Shown: positions 13,001-25,589, counted from the first letter of the stretch. The stretch: DNA of 64,000 nt from Tetragonia tetragonoides (GCA_038025085.1 CM076140.1:18040001-18104000); one strand, 5' to 3'. The notes: generated by a model from the sequence alone, not told the origin. Program-made: numbers and translations.

Positions 13001-16000
13001 CATCAATATAAGCCAACAAAATAATGCCCAATGTTGAAACAGCAATGCTGCACTCCACAAAATAGATTGAGAAGAACTCCTTTCTTAATTCAGAGCATTT
13101 AACTCCCCAAGCTCACAGGATGACCTGTCCAAAGTCCCCGCTGACCCTCATGGCAGTAAAAATTTGTAGCTCAAATTTAATTATCTTTAAATCAGGAGAT
13201 GGATTAGAAAAACAGAATAAACATATTTAAAGAATAATAAGAAAATACTTCATCACAAACAACATTGAACTGCTGGCAGGATGTGCAACGGCTAAATACT
13301 TAAGAGTGCAATAAAGCCAACAACGCGCATCATGCAAGTTAAATTTACCTGGATATTGTCACTAAACAATTCCTCAACTGACAGGTATCCTTCAAAGAGA
13401 GAGTGAACTATAACACGGGCATGACTCTCCCTTCCACCTTCATAAGACTTTACAAGACTCATTAGAGGTTCAATAAGCCTCTCTTGAGCTCCTTTCTCTT
13501 GCTCAGGGCAAGAACTTAGATGGGCCTGCAGAGAGAAAAAGAATCACTAACATAAGTGACTCTTTAACATTGGATAACTTGTGGAAGGATAACTGATTCA
13601 TACTTTGCCTAAGAAAAGCAGGTTTATACTGACCTCAAGAACTCCTTTCAACAACTTAGCTGGGAATTCTACATTTTGGGAGCTAGTAATCCCTTCAAAC
13701 CCTCTGAATTTTGATTCCAACTGAAAAGCACAACCAAAGCAGAAATGTTTTGTTCATAAGTAATGAAAAGCAAAGCACAGAGAACAAATACAGCCTAGTT
13801 ACTTTCAAGATTGATTAGAATGGTAGAAACTCACTTCACTTCTGAGATCTTTTGGAAGCCGTGTTGCTAGCACAGACAAGCATTCTTGCCATTGAAGGAA
13901 AGGGAGTTCAGGACTATCAAGGCAGTTCAGCAAACTTTGGACTACCTAAAAACAGTTGGAATACTCACTTTTAAGAAAGTTTCTTAATAAGTATTAAATA
14001 ACACAACTAATAAACAGGGGAAATTTTGTTAAGATGCTGCATTAGCCCCTGAGCAAGTAACCCATAAAACATCACACACACAGTCACTAATATAATGGCA
14101 TTCATGTGCTCAAGGACATTAGATCATGTTTTGAGTACTTGCCTCATCTATGCTGTGCTCATAACCAGCGAGAATCATCTGAGCTGTATTTAAACTTGTC
14201 GCACACCTCTGATGAACTTTTCCTGATATTGCAGTTGGGGACCCCAAGACTGGAAAACTACCACGGAATGGTTCTGCTTTTCTTACAGCAGAAGGATCAT
14301 CGAGATCAAGTCGGGCAATGAGCTCACCAGCCTACATAGCCAACACTTACATAGAATCAACGATTCAACGGCACACATGATCAATTAATCACAAATCTAA
14401 ACGATATTTACCTGCATAGCTTGACCTTCAGACATCCTAAAATGTATAACCCCTGAAGCAGGCGAAAGCAGAGGCATACACATCTTCATAACCTCAACTT
14501 CAGCATATGGTGTATCTGCGTCAATGTGACCACCATCCAGCACCAAATACCGCAGTAGCTTGCATGGTGTCTCAGCGACTAACTTTGATGGATCGTGATC
14601 ATTCTAAATAGGGGAAGATAATCAATTGCACATCAGAATCGAAATGACAAACAATTAGAAATATCATGCAAAAGTTATCAATGGTACCTGAAGCAAACAA
14701 GTTCGTCCATCAATAAGAAGGCGAGTTCCTGCTGCTTCTTCCTCAGCATATATCACATGACTGTTCCCATTCAACTGTATGACATTTCAAGTACGACTTG
14801 TAACAATTATTCAAGAGTAGTTTACATTCAGTGGTTAGAAGGTAGCATAAAAAGTTGACCATGAAAATCCAATATGGGGAAGACAGCATCATGCTTGTCA
14901 ACACTTGTGACAAAGGTTTGCAGTTATTGAGATCTTGCAACTATTGAGATCTTATGATTTCATGGCTTCACGGAAAGAAATTTTCAGAACTGTTCTCCTA
15001 CTACTTGTACCGTCCCAGTTATTATCACAACCTGACCAATACCTCGGCAGCATAGACCATAAGGTGGGAAATTGTTCACTTATTTCAAGAAAGGGAAGCA
15101 CTTGTTGCTTTGGTAAGAGAGTCAAATCTGTCAACAGCTTGCTCCCATCCGATGTGTGACAGACTTGGGTAACTTAAATTGACATATATCCCACATGCTT
15201 GGAAATTAAGTGTGCGTATAGAGGAAATCTTTTGACACTAATCTCAGCGACATGCAAATATGGCCTCATACTGCTACATATACAATCATCAAAGACCTTA
15301 CCTGCATCAAAAGACCCCCATCTCGTAATGTATGTATCTCTGCTTCAATCTGTGACTCATTCATATTCAATCTATAGTTTCCTGGTCCACCTCTCATCAT
15401 TTCAATCTGAGGAACAGTAGCCATGTTAGGACGATTGACAAAGGATATAAAAGAAAAGCCAAGAGGCCAAAATGGATGCACCATGTAGAAACTGAATTGC
15501 TTCAATGTGCTGTCAGTTGTTAGGAAGCATACCGTGTACTTGCTCCCTTCAATATTAAGAGAAACTTGGGAGTGGACAAGTGATATATGCTGCAAGTACC
15601 ATCAATTGATTTCATGTGTCAAAGAAACAAGCAATACAAATTGCCTAATTGAAATGCCATATTTCTGTTGTCAGGCATACCTTGGGAGGAATTTGACCCT
15701 TTTCAAGATAGCCAACATATTCTGACACTGTAGCTGCACTACTAGCAGATGCTTTCTGAAGATAGACAGAAGGAGATGGGGAAATCCATTTAACATTAGT
15801 TTTATTAAAAGGAAGACAAATATAAAATATAAAATTTCAAAAGCTAGATATGTTTAAAGAATGATGTACATACATAAAGAGCCCCTCCCACTACGGAGAT
15901 GTACCAGGGTGGCCTTTCTGCTCTAACCCTCATTGCGATTCTGCTATCCAACCACCCCGTATGAATTTTGTTGTTGCTGTAATCGGAAGCCTGGAGGAAA

Positions 16001-19000
16001 AAAGAAGTTGTTAGCAATTTAGCATGAAAACATCCAGAGCTTAATGATTCCTTGGACAGACTGAAACAGGAAGAAGTATAAAAGCTCACATGTAAAAGAT
16101 CAATCGTATAATCAACATTAGTGCGAATTTCTCCACGAATTTGAATTTCCTTTAAGCCAAGAACCATATTCGCTATGGCTAAGGCTCTGGATTCACCAAA
16201 TGCAAAAACATGACCTGCAAAGAAACATCAACCTCGACCTTCAGAAAGTGCACATGCAACATAACCAGACTTAGGAGGCCTTTAAGAAAGGATTCTTTTC
16301 ATTTATGAGCAGAGCAATTACATCTCAATCAGCACACTGAAAGAATAAATGATTTACACAGGTAAATCTCATAATCCATGTTTCCAAAGAGACACCATAC
16401 ACTACAGTGGTACAATTTGAGAAACCTCATTGTGTATTACTTACATCATATCATCATTTGTGGTACCAAATCACTAACACTTAAGAGAACTATTCAGCTT
16501 CTTGCATTTTTGTTGTGTAAAACATGCCTCACACTATAGATTTTTTTATTATTTGAAGATTTTATATGATCCAAATTTGTGTCAAGTTGTGAACCCTCCA
16601 GGAAGGTAGGTAGTTTTGTTTTGCATCATCCCAACGGAAACAGTCAATTTCAATCAAATTCTCATCATAAAACACCATTCCTTTACTGTATTTTGGTAGA
16701 AACTGAATAGTTTGTATCATAGGTTGCACCTTTACTTACCAAATTGAGAGTCTGAGAACTCATGGATGCCTCCCCCAGACTGCAATTGTAAAAATTTAAT
16801 AATAATTAGTTCCAAGAATGGGTTATTGATGAGATTATTAAAATTACAACAACATCTCTCCTCTTTCCCAACCACTCTCTCTCTCTCTCCACAAATCCAT
16901 CCTATAAGATAGGATGATAATAATAGTAAAGAAGGATAATCAGTGAATTCAATTGAATCATTATTTAGAAAGAGATTTTTATTCATTGATCATAAGGAGT
17001 GTTGTGTGCGGCATATATACGCCCATAACACATATAAATATTACATGTTATTGTAGAATGTAATAGAATAGCAAATCACAGAGAATACAAAGTTTGAGGA
17101 TTTCTTTCCTACATTTAATTTCTTGTCTCATATATTTCTCAACATTTGGTATCAGAGCGAGAGGTCAGGGACCAACTCCAATTAAATATTAAGATGGCAG
17201 ATGTGATGAGTTCCATGAGCCAATTAGTTAAGCTCAATGAGAATAATTATAGTGACTGGAGTTTTCGCATGAAATTTTATTTAGAGGGACAGGAAATGTG
17301 GGAGATTGTAGGAGGAAGTGATACAATAATCCCTTCTGAGGAAAACGTAGAAGATCGTAAAAAAATGGCGAGTGAAAGCTGGAAAGGCTATGTTCGCTCT
17401 TACGATCTCAATCATAGATGATGTGTTACACAAGGTAAAAGAGGCAAAAACTCCCAAAGAAATTTGGGATACTTTGAAGACATTGTATGAGAAAACAAAT
17501 GATGCGAAGCTGCAGTGAAATGAGCTGATGTCTATCGAGCAAAATGACATGACCATTAGTCAATATTTCTCTAAAGTAAAATCGCTTTGTAGAGAAATAT
17601 CGAAGTTAGATGAAGAAAATCTGATTAGTGAGACAAGGATGAGAAGGATCATAATCCATGGAGTTCGATCCGAATTCCAAACCCTCATCACGGCCACTCG
17701 TGGATGGCCTACACAACCGACCCTTGATCAATTGGAAAGCATCTTGGCAAATCAAGAAGCTCTTGATCAACAAAAGCCTGGTAATTCCAAAAACAAAGAA
17801 GAAAAGGCGCTCTTTAGTAACAAGAATTTGTTAAAGATCGTATTGTTGAAAATCAAGAAAAAGCGCAACATGGTCGTTGGCAAAAGAAACAACCATGGAG
17901 AAGTCCTCAACAAGGGAGAGCTTGTTTTAATGAAGCCAAAGGCGGACATAATGCACAAAGAAGCCAAAGAAAGAATGGAAATTGTTATAAATGTGGTAAG
18001 AAGGGTCATTATGCTCGTGATTGTTGGAGTAACCAAGCAGAAGGGAATATCGCCACATCGTCTCATTCGAAAAATGAAGAAGTATGGGATTTCCACGCAT
18101 TATGCTCGATAGAAGAAAAGTGCTCAAGTTCCAAGGTGAAATTAGAATCGTCACCGGAGCTGGTTGAAGAAACTGAAGAGATTTCATTTGCGGTCACAAG
18201 TAGCAACCAGATCAGTTATAATGAAGATTGGATAATTGATTCTGGGTGTTCTAATCACATGACGGGAGATCTGGAGAAGCTCCAGAACAAACAAAATTAT
18301 CAAGGTGAAAATCATGTGGTTACTGCTAACAATACTAAGTTGCCAATTACTCATATTGGCAAAACTGTGATCGAACCTCGATTTGATTCTCAAAAGGTGA
18401 GGTTGGAAAATGTTTTCCATGTTGAAGGTATGAAGAAGAATCTCTTGTCAGTTTCACAACTGACATCATCTGGAAAGTATGTTGTATTTGGGGACGATGT
18501 CAAGGTTTACAAAAAGATCAAGCCATAAGATGCCCCGATCATGGAAGGGCGGCGTCTAGATTCTGTATATGTGATGTCGGCACAAGAAGCTTATGTCGAC
18601 AAGACCAGGAGGAGCGAGACGGCTGATTTATGGCATAGACTCGGGCATGTCAGTTATAATAAACTGAAAATAATGATGAAGGAGTCCTCATTGAATGGAT
18701 TACCTAAAATTGATGTTCAAGATGGCATTGTTTGTGCTAGTTGTCAATATGGAAAGGCACACCAGTTGCCATATAAGGAGTCACAATTCAGAGCCAAGGT
18801 GCCACTTGAATTAGTGCACTCAGATGTTTTTGGCCCAGTTAAACAGACATCAATAAGTGGTAAGAAATATATGATTACCTTTATTGATGATTATTCAAGA
18901 TATGTATGGGTCGATTTTATGAAAGAAAAATCAGAGGCCTTGTCCAAGTTTACGTTATTCAAGGATGAGGTAGAGAAAGAAGCCAGTCGTAAACTACAAT

Positions 19001-22000
19001 GTTTACGAACGGATAACGGGGGTGAATATACATCCAACGAATTCAATGGGTTTCTGAAGCAGAATCGAATTCGTCGTCAATTGACTTGTCCTCACACACC
19101 ACAACAAAATGGTGTCGCAGAGAGGAAGAATCGGCATCTTGCAGAGATATGCCGAAGTATGTTACATGCCAAAAATGTACCATCGCGTTTTTGGGTGGAA
19201 TGTATGAAGATGGCAGCACATGTAATCAATAGATTGCCGCAGGCAAGATTAGGGTTCATATCACCATTCCAGAAGCTTTGGAATATGGTACCTACAGTGA
19301 GTCATTTCAGAATTTTTGGTTGTGTTTGTTATGTATTTGTTCCTGATCATCTCCGTGGAAAATTTGATAAGAAGGCAGTTAGATGTAGATGTATATTTGT
19401 TGGGTATGATACTCAACGCAAAGGGTGGAAGTGTTGTGAACCTTCCACAGGACGCTGCTATGTATCAAGAAATGTCGTATTTGATGAAGCATCATCATGG
19501 TGGTCACCACAAGCAGTGTTGTTGCCAGATTCAAAGGAGATGGAAGATCAGCTCCAGGAGAAAATAAAGGAGACTGAAGCTCTACCACAATTAGACACAG
19601 AAGATGATAAAATCGTATCATCTAAAGGGGAGGAGGTGACTAATGTTGAGTCATCTGAAAGAATGAAGAGCCCATGGGAAACTGGAGTGCATCATAATAC
19701 TCTAGAAGCAGAGAGACCTAGTCAGATTGAGGAGCCTAATCAAGGTTTTAAGCCACAACTTCGGAGGGGCACAAGAATAAGGAAGCCAAATCCAAAATAT
19801 GCAAATGCTGCGATGTTGGCAGATGACCAGGTGATAGAGCCATCTACATTTGAGGAAGCGTCTCAAAGTATTGAATGGAGGCAAGCAATGAAAGAAGAAA
19901 TGGACGCACTAAGTCAAAATCAAACATGGGATTTAGTGCCTATGCCTAGACATGTACAACCCATCTCATGTAAATGGGTGTACAAGTTGAAGACTAAGCC
20001 AGATGGTTCGATTGAGAGATATAAAGCAAGATTAGTTGCCAGAGGATTCTCTCAACAATACGGGCTAGACTATGATGAGACATTTAGTCCAGTGGCAAAA
20101 ATCACTACCGTGAGGGTATTGATGGCATTAGCAGCCAATAAGTCATGGAAGCTATGGCAAATGGATGTTAAAAATGCTTTTCTCCATGGGGAGTTAGATC
20201 GAGATATCTATATGGAACAACCCAGAGGGTTTGAAAGTCACTCACAACCAACGTATGTGTGCAAGTTGAAGAAGGCTTTGTATGGCTTGAAGCAAGCACC
20301 AAGAGCATGGTATGAAAAAATATCACAATTCCTATTGAGGAATGGTTATTCTATGACACCAGCTGATTCGAGTTTATTTGTGAAAGCTCGAGATGGAAAG
20401 CTAGCTATTGTGCTAGTATATGTGGATGATCTTATCATCACAGGAGATGCTGAAAGGGAAGTGCAACAGATAAGGGCTAATTTGTCAGTTCGATTTCAAA
20501 TGAAAGAGCTTGGAAAGTTGAAGCAGTTTCTTGGCTTAGAGGTGGAAAGGACTAGCGAAGGACTATTTCTGTGTCAGCATAAGTATTCCAGAGACTTGTT
20601 ACAAAATTTTGGAATGCTTGACTGTAAGCCCATTTCAACACCGATCGAAACTAATGTTCGATTATGTTCAGCAGAAGGTAAAGATCTAGGAGATGCAACA
20701 ATGTATCGACAACTTGTTGGAAGTTTGATATACTTGACTCTAACAAGGCCTGATATAGGATATGCAGTTGGGGTTGTCAGTAGATATATGCGGAACCCCA
20801 AGAAAAATCACTTAGATGCTGTTAGAAGAATTTTGCGATATGTCAAGGGAACAATCAACTACGGTGTTTATTTTAAGAAAGGAGAAGCATGTGAGTTGAT
20901 GGGTACTTGTGATGCAGATTATGCAGGTGACCATGATACGAGACGTTCAACAACCAGTTATGTATTTAGTCTTGGTTCGGGTGCTATATCATGGTGCAGT
21001 AAAAGACAACCTACCGTATCATTATCAAGTACAGAGGCCGAATAGAGCAGCAGCAATGGCAGCTCAAGAATGTGCATGGTTAACACAATTGCTAAAAGAT
21101 CTTCATCAGCGTAATTGTAGGCTGTGAAGGTGTATTGTGACAATCAGTCAGCAATAAGACTGGCTGAAAATCCGGTGTTTCATGCAAGGACCAAACATGT
21201 GGAGGTCCATCATCATTTTGTGCGTGAGAAAGTACTTCGAGGAGAGATAGAGATGCAATATGTTAAAAGTGAAGATCAAGTGGCAGACATCTTCACTAAA
21301 GGTCTTAGTGCAAACAAGTTTGTTGAATTCCGCAAGAAGCTTGGGATGATTTCAATTGAAGCACTTAGAGAGAGTTGTCGTTGAGGGGGAGTATTAAAAT
21401 TACAACATCTCTCCTCTTTCCCAACCACTCTCTCTCTCTCTCCACAAATCCATCCTATAAGATAGGATGATAATAATAGTAAAGAAGGATAATCAGTGAA
21501 TTCAATTGAATCATTATTTAGAAAGAGATTTTTATTCATTGATTATAAGGAGTGTTGTGTGCGGCATATATACGCCCATAACACATATAAATATTACATG
21601 TTATTGTAGAATGTAATAGAATAGCAAATCACAGAGAATACAAAGTTTGAGGATTTCTTTCCTACATTTAATTTCTTGTCTCATATATTTCTCAACAGAG
21701 ATGAGAAGAAATTTAGTACCTTGACAGAAAAGTAGGCCCACACATTTGGCTTGCTTTTAAAATTCAGCTCCTGAACAAGGCAACCATAAACTGAATATCT
21801 TCTTAACTACCACAAATACGCGAAAGGAATCAATCATGATTGCGAAGTTGAAAACTCGGATGGTCTAACCTGTACTCTCCCACTTGTAGGCTTGAATCCA
21901 TCATCTGGGTCCTCACTCGTCACACGTACAGCGACACAATGACCTTTTGGTCTCACGGAATCTGCGTCGTCAAATTCAAAAGGACTGGCAGCGATTGATG

Positions 22001-24289
22001 TTTTCCTCCAAGCTCCATAACCTCCACCATGTTCCTTCCCATAAAATCTCCTAATTTCTAATAAGAAATGCACAAAGCAAGTCAAAACACAGAGAAAGAT
22101 GAAAGATGCAAAAGCAAACTAACAGAAAGGGAGAAGGTCTCCTACCAGGAATTTGCCAAAGAGGGATTCCCATGCCAACCACAACCTGCGCTGCTGGAAG
22201 ATTTATTTCCGCTATCCATTCGGTAACAGGATGCTCAACCTGCATTTAGTACATCACAATGAAAGATAATAATTATGTGGGTTCCATTTTTCTTTGAAAT
22301 GCATTGGAGCAACTACATAGTGGCTATTGAAGAGATACTGTGGGTGCAGTTTACCTGTAGCCGAGGGTTGAGCTCCAAGAAATAGAATTCGCCGGTGTCC
22401 ATACTGTACAAATATTCAACAGTCGCTGCTCCAACATAGTTGACAGATTTGGCCAACCTTCTCGCTGCTTGCTCTAGTTTCTTTACTGTCTCTGGTGGTG
22501 CTACAGTTATTGGGCCCTCCTCAATAATCTGCTCAATGGCATATGATGGAAAGGGAACATTCATCAAGCTTGGTTAAGAATGCGAAAAAACATAGATATA
22601 TTAGCTTTCGGAAAACAAGTTGTCTTAACTAAGCATATGTAAACCTGGCACATTCTGTAACTACTAGAAACATTGAAGTTTATCAATAATCTACTAGGAC
22701 CCACCTTTTGGTGCCGCCTTTGAACACTACAATCACGACTATGCAATGCTGCAACATTTCCATGTTGATCACAAAGTAACTGCACTTCTAAGTGTCGGCT
22801 CTGCGGTAGATAGATAGAGAATAACCATTTTAAAACAAGATATATAAAGTCAAGGCTATACAAGTTGACAATTTTTTTATGCTTTCATGATGATGAAAAA
22901 CTGACCTGTGAAGCCACCTTCATTATAAATATGGGCGAACCAGGAACTTCTCCCTGAACTTGCTTGAAGAGAGCCCTAACTTCATCATCGCTATGAACCT
23001 GAATAGGTCAAAAGCAAGCCTCTTGAAGAATTTGGATGAAAGAAGCAGTGGCTAAAAATGCAAGTAAAGGTTTTTAACTAGTTCTATTTTCAAGCATTCC
23101 GCTTAACCAGAGGTCCAGAAATATTTTTAGACAGATTGCGAAACAGTAGGTTCAACGATGGAAGAAGCTATTTGGATAAGGAAAAGATAAGGGTAAAACA
23201 TGCAGTTAGGTGGGTTACTACATCAATGCCAAGAACAAGCTTACCTTTCTTATTCCTTTCCCTCCACCACCCCAGGAAGCCTTAATCATTGCTGGATAAC
23301 CCACAACTTGACAACTAGCAATAGCTTCCTCAGTGGTAGAAACACAGGCTGCCCTGTATATTTCATCAGGAATAGTATCCAGGCAACTCTGTGCAGGAAC
23401 TTTTACCTGGAATAAAAATTTAGGTAAATAGAACAGAACATTAAGAGCAGAATTTGTGCAGGGTACATAAAAAACAAGTGCATACATGAGAACCACTCCA
23501 TGGAAGAGTTGGAACATCTGCAGCTTGAGCAATCAAGGATGAACCAATTTTATCTCCAAGAGCCGCCATAGATGTAGATGGGGGCCCTAGAAATACGATT
23601 CCCTTTGCGTTTAGCGCATCTGGCAACTCAGGGTTCTCAGATGCATGTCCCCAACCAGGCCAAACTGCGTCAACATGTGTGCTTTCTGCCATCTGAGGAC
23701 AAAAACATAACAGTTATATTTTACTCCACAAATTGTAGTGCTATTATCTGATTAGTCCTATATAAGTTTTTCTTTGAAAAGGCCAGAAGGGATTTGTTGT
23801 ATCAAAGTAAACTACATATAAGGCCACACCATTTCTTTTCCTCTCAACCTTAGCCAAGGCTGAGCTACTTTCCATTTTCATACTTGTAAACTTTTCTTAA
23901 AAGAAACAATAAAAAGGACAATGCTGCTATATCAGGATAGCCAGTACCTCAACAATGAGCTGCACATTCGCATAGTTATTATTGTTAGTCCCCCCAGGTA
24001 CTTCAACAAACTGATCAGCTATACGAATATGCTCTGCATTGATCCTCATGTCTTCAGGAGTAGCCATAGCCACCAATAATATAGCCTTCTCCGTTCCAAA
24101 GGTCTCATAAGCCCATGTCCTGACACTTCTTATAAATTTTACAGCCGCCATTCCATTGTTTGCAATCAAAATACTATGGACTGGCTTTTTTCCTCCGAGT
24201 GCATAACAAAACTCATCAATTATGGATTTCGAGTTCCTTGTCAGAACTGATCCATTAATGTAGCCGTTGTGGCGAGCTACGGAATCCAT
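6981..24289 (-). CDS. ACC1: Homomeric (cytosolic) acetyl-CoA carboxylase, complete, 31 coding exons
   Basis: Multidomain enzyme that carboxylates acetyl-CoA to malonyl-CoA using ATP and bicarbonate. In plants the cytosolic form feeds very-long-chain fatty acid, wax and flavonoid synthesis. Splicing 31 exons gives 6756 nt, 2251 aa plus stop, against 2254 aa for Arabidopsis ACC1. Order: biotin carboxylase with the ATP-grasp glycine loop [13 protein letters not shown] and [17 protein letters not shown]; biotin carrier with EVMKM (the biotinylated Lys is residue 711 of this model); the central region; and the carboxyltransferase in the large exon 7126-9279. The start is the only in-frame ATG of the first coding exon, followed by a short non-conserved leader and no obvious transit peptide, so cytosolic rather than plastid. 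One intron (after 14143) has a GC donor. A Ty1/copia element occupies intron 9. Exon borders are listed in the sub-entries. Confidence 0.96.
7126..9279 (-). CDS. ACC1: ACC1 exon 30: carboxyltransferase domain (2154 nt)
   Basis: One 718-codon exon holding almost the whole carboxyltransferase: the beta half from about [17 protein letters not shown] through [28 protein letters not shown] and [20 protein letters not shown], and the alpha half with [38 protein letters not shown] and [22 protein letters not shown] motifs. This domain moves the carboxyl group from biotin to acetyl-CoA. No frameshift or stop interrupts it. The exon starts at the acceptor TGCAG|GCTTTC and ends at AAAAG|GTATG. Confidence 0.96.
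9459..16779 (-). CDS. ACC1: ACC1 exons 10-29 (end of biotin carboxylase domain, biotin carrier, central region)
   Basis: Exons on the minus strand, from gene 5' to 3': 16740-16779, 16090-16214, 15874-15990, 15681-15755, 15533-15589, 15302-15406, 14688-14774, 14412-14603 (biotin site EVMKM), 14143-14331, 13835-13945, 13634-13720, 13349-13525, 12815-12892, 12586-12708, 12092-12361, 11673-12013, 11203-11440, 10717-11057, 10411-10624 and 9459-9629. Phases join cleanly; split codons occur after 16740, 11673 and 10717. The exon 14143-14331 is followed by a GC donor (GAG|GCAAGT), the usual consensus for GC-AG introns. The remaining borders are GT-AG. Encoded blocks include [38 protein letters not shown] and [14 protein letters not shown]. 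Confidence 0.93.
16836..17144 (+). repeat. 5' LTR of the ACC1-intron copia element
   Basis: 309 bp from TATTAAAATTACAAC to TTTCTCAACA. The expected TG start is TA here in both LTRs; the end is the usual CA. A CT run and a CATATAAATATT box in the 3' half may be promoter parts. It starts 56 bp from the ACC1 acceptor at 16780. Confidence 0.94.
17147..17158 (+). other. Primer-binding site (initiator Met tRNA type)
   Basis: TGGTATCAGAGC, two bases after the 5' LTR, complementary to the 3' end of plant initiator-Met tRNA. It is the common PBS of copia elements and not a tRNA gene. Confidence 0.88.
17194..18111 (+). pseudogene. Copia gag, disrupted
   Basis: Begins [20 protein letters not shown] with the Trp-rich start of the copia Gag (UBN2-type) family. 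The reading shifts frame near 17385, has a TGA at 17518-17520, continues as [20 protein letters not shown], and shifts again near 17820. The CCHC zinc knuckle ([14 protein letters not shown]) is at about 17983-18024 in the original frame. Gag coats the element RNA; this copy cannot make a full Gag without frame changes. Confidence 0.85.
18112..21384 (+). pseudogene. Copia pol: protease, integrase, RT, RNase H, disrupted
   Basis: The protease motif is [14 protein letters not shown] near 18231. A TAA at 18526-18528 interrupts the frame. From 18541 an 834-codon open stretch holds the integrase zinc-binding part (WHRLGHVS...CASCQYGK), the DDE core ([28 protein letters not shown]), the RT with [12 protein letters not shown], and RNase H up to SLSSTEAE. 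Small frameshifts near 21042 and 21120 break RNase H. The tail resumes as [20 protein letters not shown] and ends with a stop shortly before the purine tract. Confidence 0.9.
21392..21697 (+). repeat. 3' LTR of the ACC1-intron copia element
   Basis: 306 bp. Compared with the 5' LTR it lacks one ACA triplet near the start and has T for C in TTCATTGAT. A GAGGGGGAG purine tract precedes it. It ends 22 bases from the ACC1 splice donor at 21719. Confidence 0.94.
21720..24289 (-). CDS. ACC1: ACC1 exons 1-9 (N-terminus and biotin carboxylase)
   Basis: Exons from gene 5' to 3': 23948-24289, 23486-23692, 23245-23406, 22906-22998, 22705-22800, 22355-22528, 22146-22239, 21870-22057 and 21720-21770. The first encodes a variable leader ([10 protein letters not shown]...) and then the near-invariant [19 protein letters not shown]. 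Later exons carry [19 protein letters not shown], the glycine-rich ATP loop, [13 protein letters not shown] and the catalytic-site [11 protein letters not shown] junction. The last exon ([17 protein letters not shown]) is separated from [13 protein letters not shown] by the transposon-bearing intron. Confidence 0.94.
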
Positions 24290-25500
24290 CTTCAAACTTT
24301 GCTTGGGCTCAGAACACCCTCCTTGATGGAATCCCAACAATCAAGCTGCTGAAACTGTTAAAAACTCTGATGAAAATAAGGAACAAAAATTAAGAAACAT
24401 TAATTAACATATCATAAAAAAAGAGAACATGCTTATGCTATGTGATCTAATTTCAACTACAATTTACCCACGACAATATTTCCGCTCATCACCAAGAAGC
24501 TGGTTACAAATTGCACAAAAATTCTATTTCTTTTAGATAAAATCAAAATTGCATTAAATTCCTTCAGTCCTATTTCCTCCCCTTGATCTAATTCTACTCT
24601 ATAAAAAAAGGTAGTTTCAAATTGCAGAAATGCACATTCTTTTACTGCACTAATCTTCTCAAGTCTCAACATAAGAGCAAAATTGCAAGCAATACCTTTT
24701 CTGTATTGGATTCAGAAAATAAAGCCAAAAACTGAAATTGGGTAATAACAAACTTAATTCTACTCACAAACACAGAAAATCACAAGTGAACTAAAAATAT
24801 GATCAGCACAAAATTCTTACCAATCCTTAAGCAGTTCTACACTAAAACTGATTGAAATAGAAGAACAAAGCACCAGTAAGTCTAGTAGGATTGAAGAGTC
24901 AACAATCAGAGAGAGAAGAAAAAATAGTAATTGAAATGATGTCCAATTTGGACTTCCATGTAACTATGAACAAGTGAGTCAGTCAACAAAAGCTGGCCAC
25001 AAAAATAGTCACACTGTTTGGAGCGTTTACCAAAACAATTAAACAACTCAATTTTAGTTTACTAACCCAAAAAAAAAAACAAAATGCACAATACTCTGAA
25101 CTTAAAAGTTAGTTCAACTACACATTACCAACAACTCCCACAAAAAAACAAACTTGAAGATCAACTAATTAAACCAATTCAATTACAATACAAAAACACA
25201 AAAAACATACCAGAAAAACAAAATTCCCAATTCAAAGAGAGAGAAACATCAAACATACCTGTTTTTAAGCAAATGGGCAGTTGGGTACTTGAATTTTTAT
25301 CCCAATTGGGCATCTGGGTACTTGAGTTTTGGGATCAATGTGTTGAATTAACACCCAATGAGACAGAAAAAACAGTATATCATATCATATCTATCAAAAG
25401 ATACAAAAAATGAGAATGAGAATAATAATGGGTTTTGAGAACAAAGTTTTGGCCTTTTAGGCTAATGAGGAGAGAGAAATCATTGAAAGAAAGGAGTTGG
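24290..25500 (-). other. ACC1: Probable ACC1 5'UTR with an intron (donor 25258, acceptor 24349)
   Basis: Upstream of the ATG, minus-strand sequence runs to a good acceptor (TTAACAGTTTCAG|CAGC) at 24349, and a donor AAACAG|GTATG lies at 25258. A 910-bp AT-rich 5'UTR intron fits the common plant pattern of a leader intron close to the ATG. The first leader exon would lie at about 25259-25500. This is inferred from splice consensus only. Confidence 0.5.
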
Positions 25501-25589
25501 GAGGTTGGTTTGATTTGAGGTGCATGTGTAGCAGTGCACTGGTGCCTACATTTACTTCACGTATTAATAATAAATGGGTAATAATATTA

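Larger units (their letters stand above)
16836..21697 (+). mobile_element. Ty1/copia LTR retrotransposon in ACC1 intron 9, antisense
   Basis: A 4862-bp element flanked by the exact 5-bp duplication GAGAT (16831-16835 and 21698-21702). The LTRs are 309 and 306 bp and differ by one substitution and one 3-bp indel by my reading, so the insertion is very recent. A primer-binding site matching initiator-Met tRNA follows the 5' LTR, and a purine tract precedes the 3' LTR. Gene order gag, protease, integrase, RT, RNase H (integrase before RT) marks Ty1/copia. The coding region carries about four frameshifts and two in-frame stops, so the copy looks non-autonomous. It lies opposite to ACC1 transcription and expands a 73-bp intron to 4940 bp. 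Confidence 0.96.

Noticed and set aside
17147..17158. tRNA-like match (TGGTATCAGAGC)
   Set aside because: It is only the PBS complement of the tRNA 3' end, positioned right after an LTR. No cloverleaf is present.
6981..24289. Plastid-targeted ACC2 instead of cytosolic ACC1
   Set aside because: Only about 20 variable residues precede the conserved core, with no room for a transit peptide.
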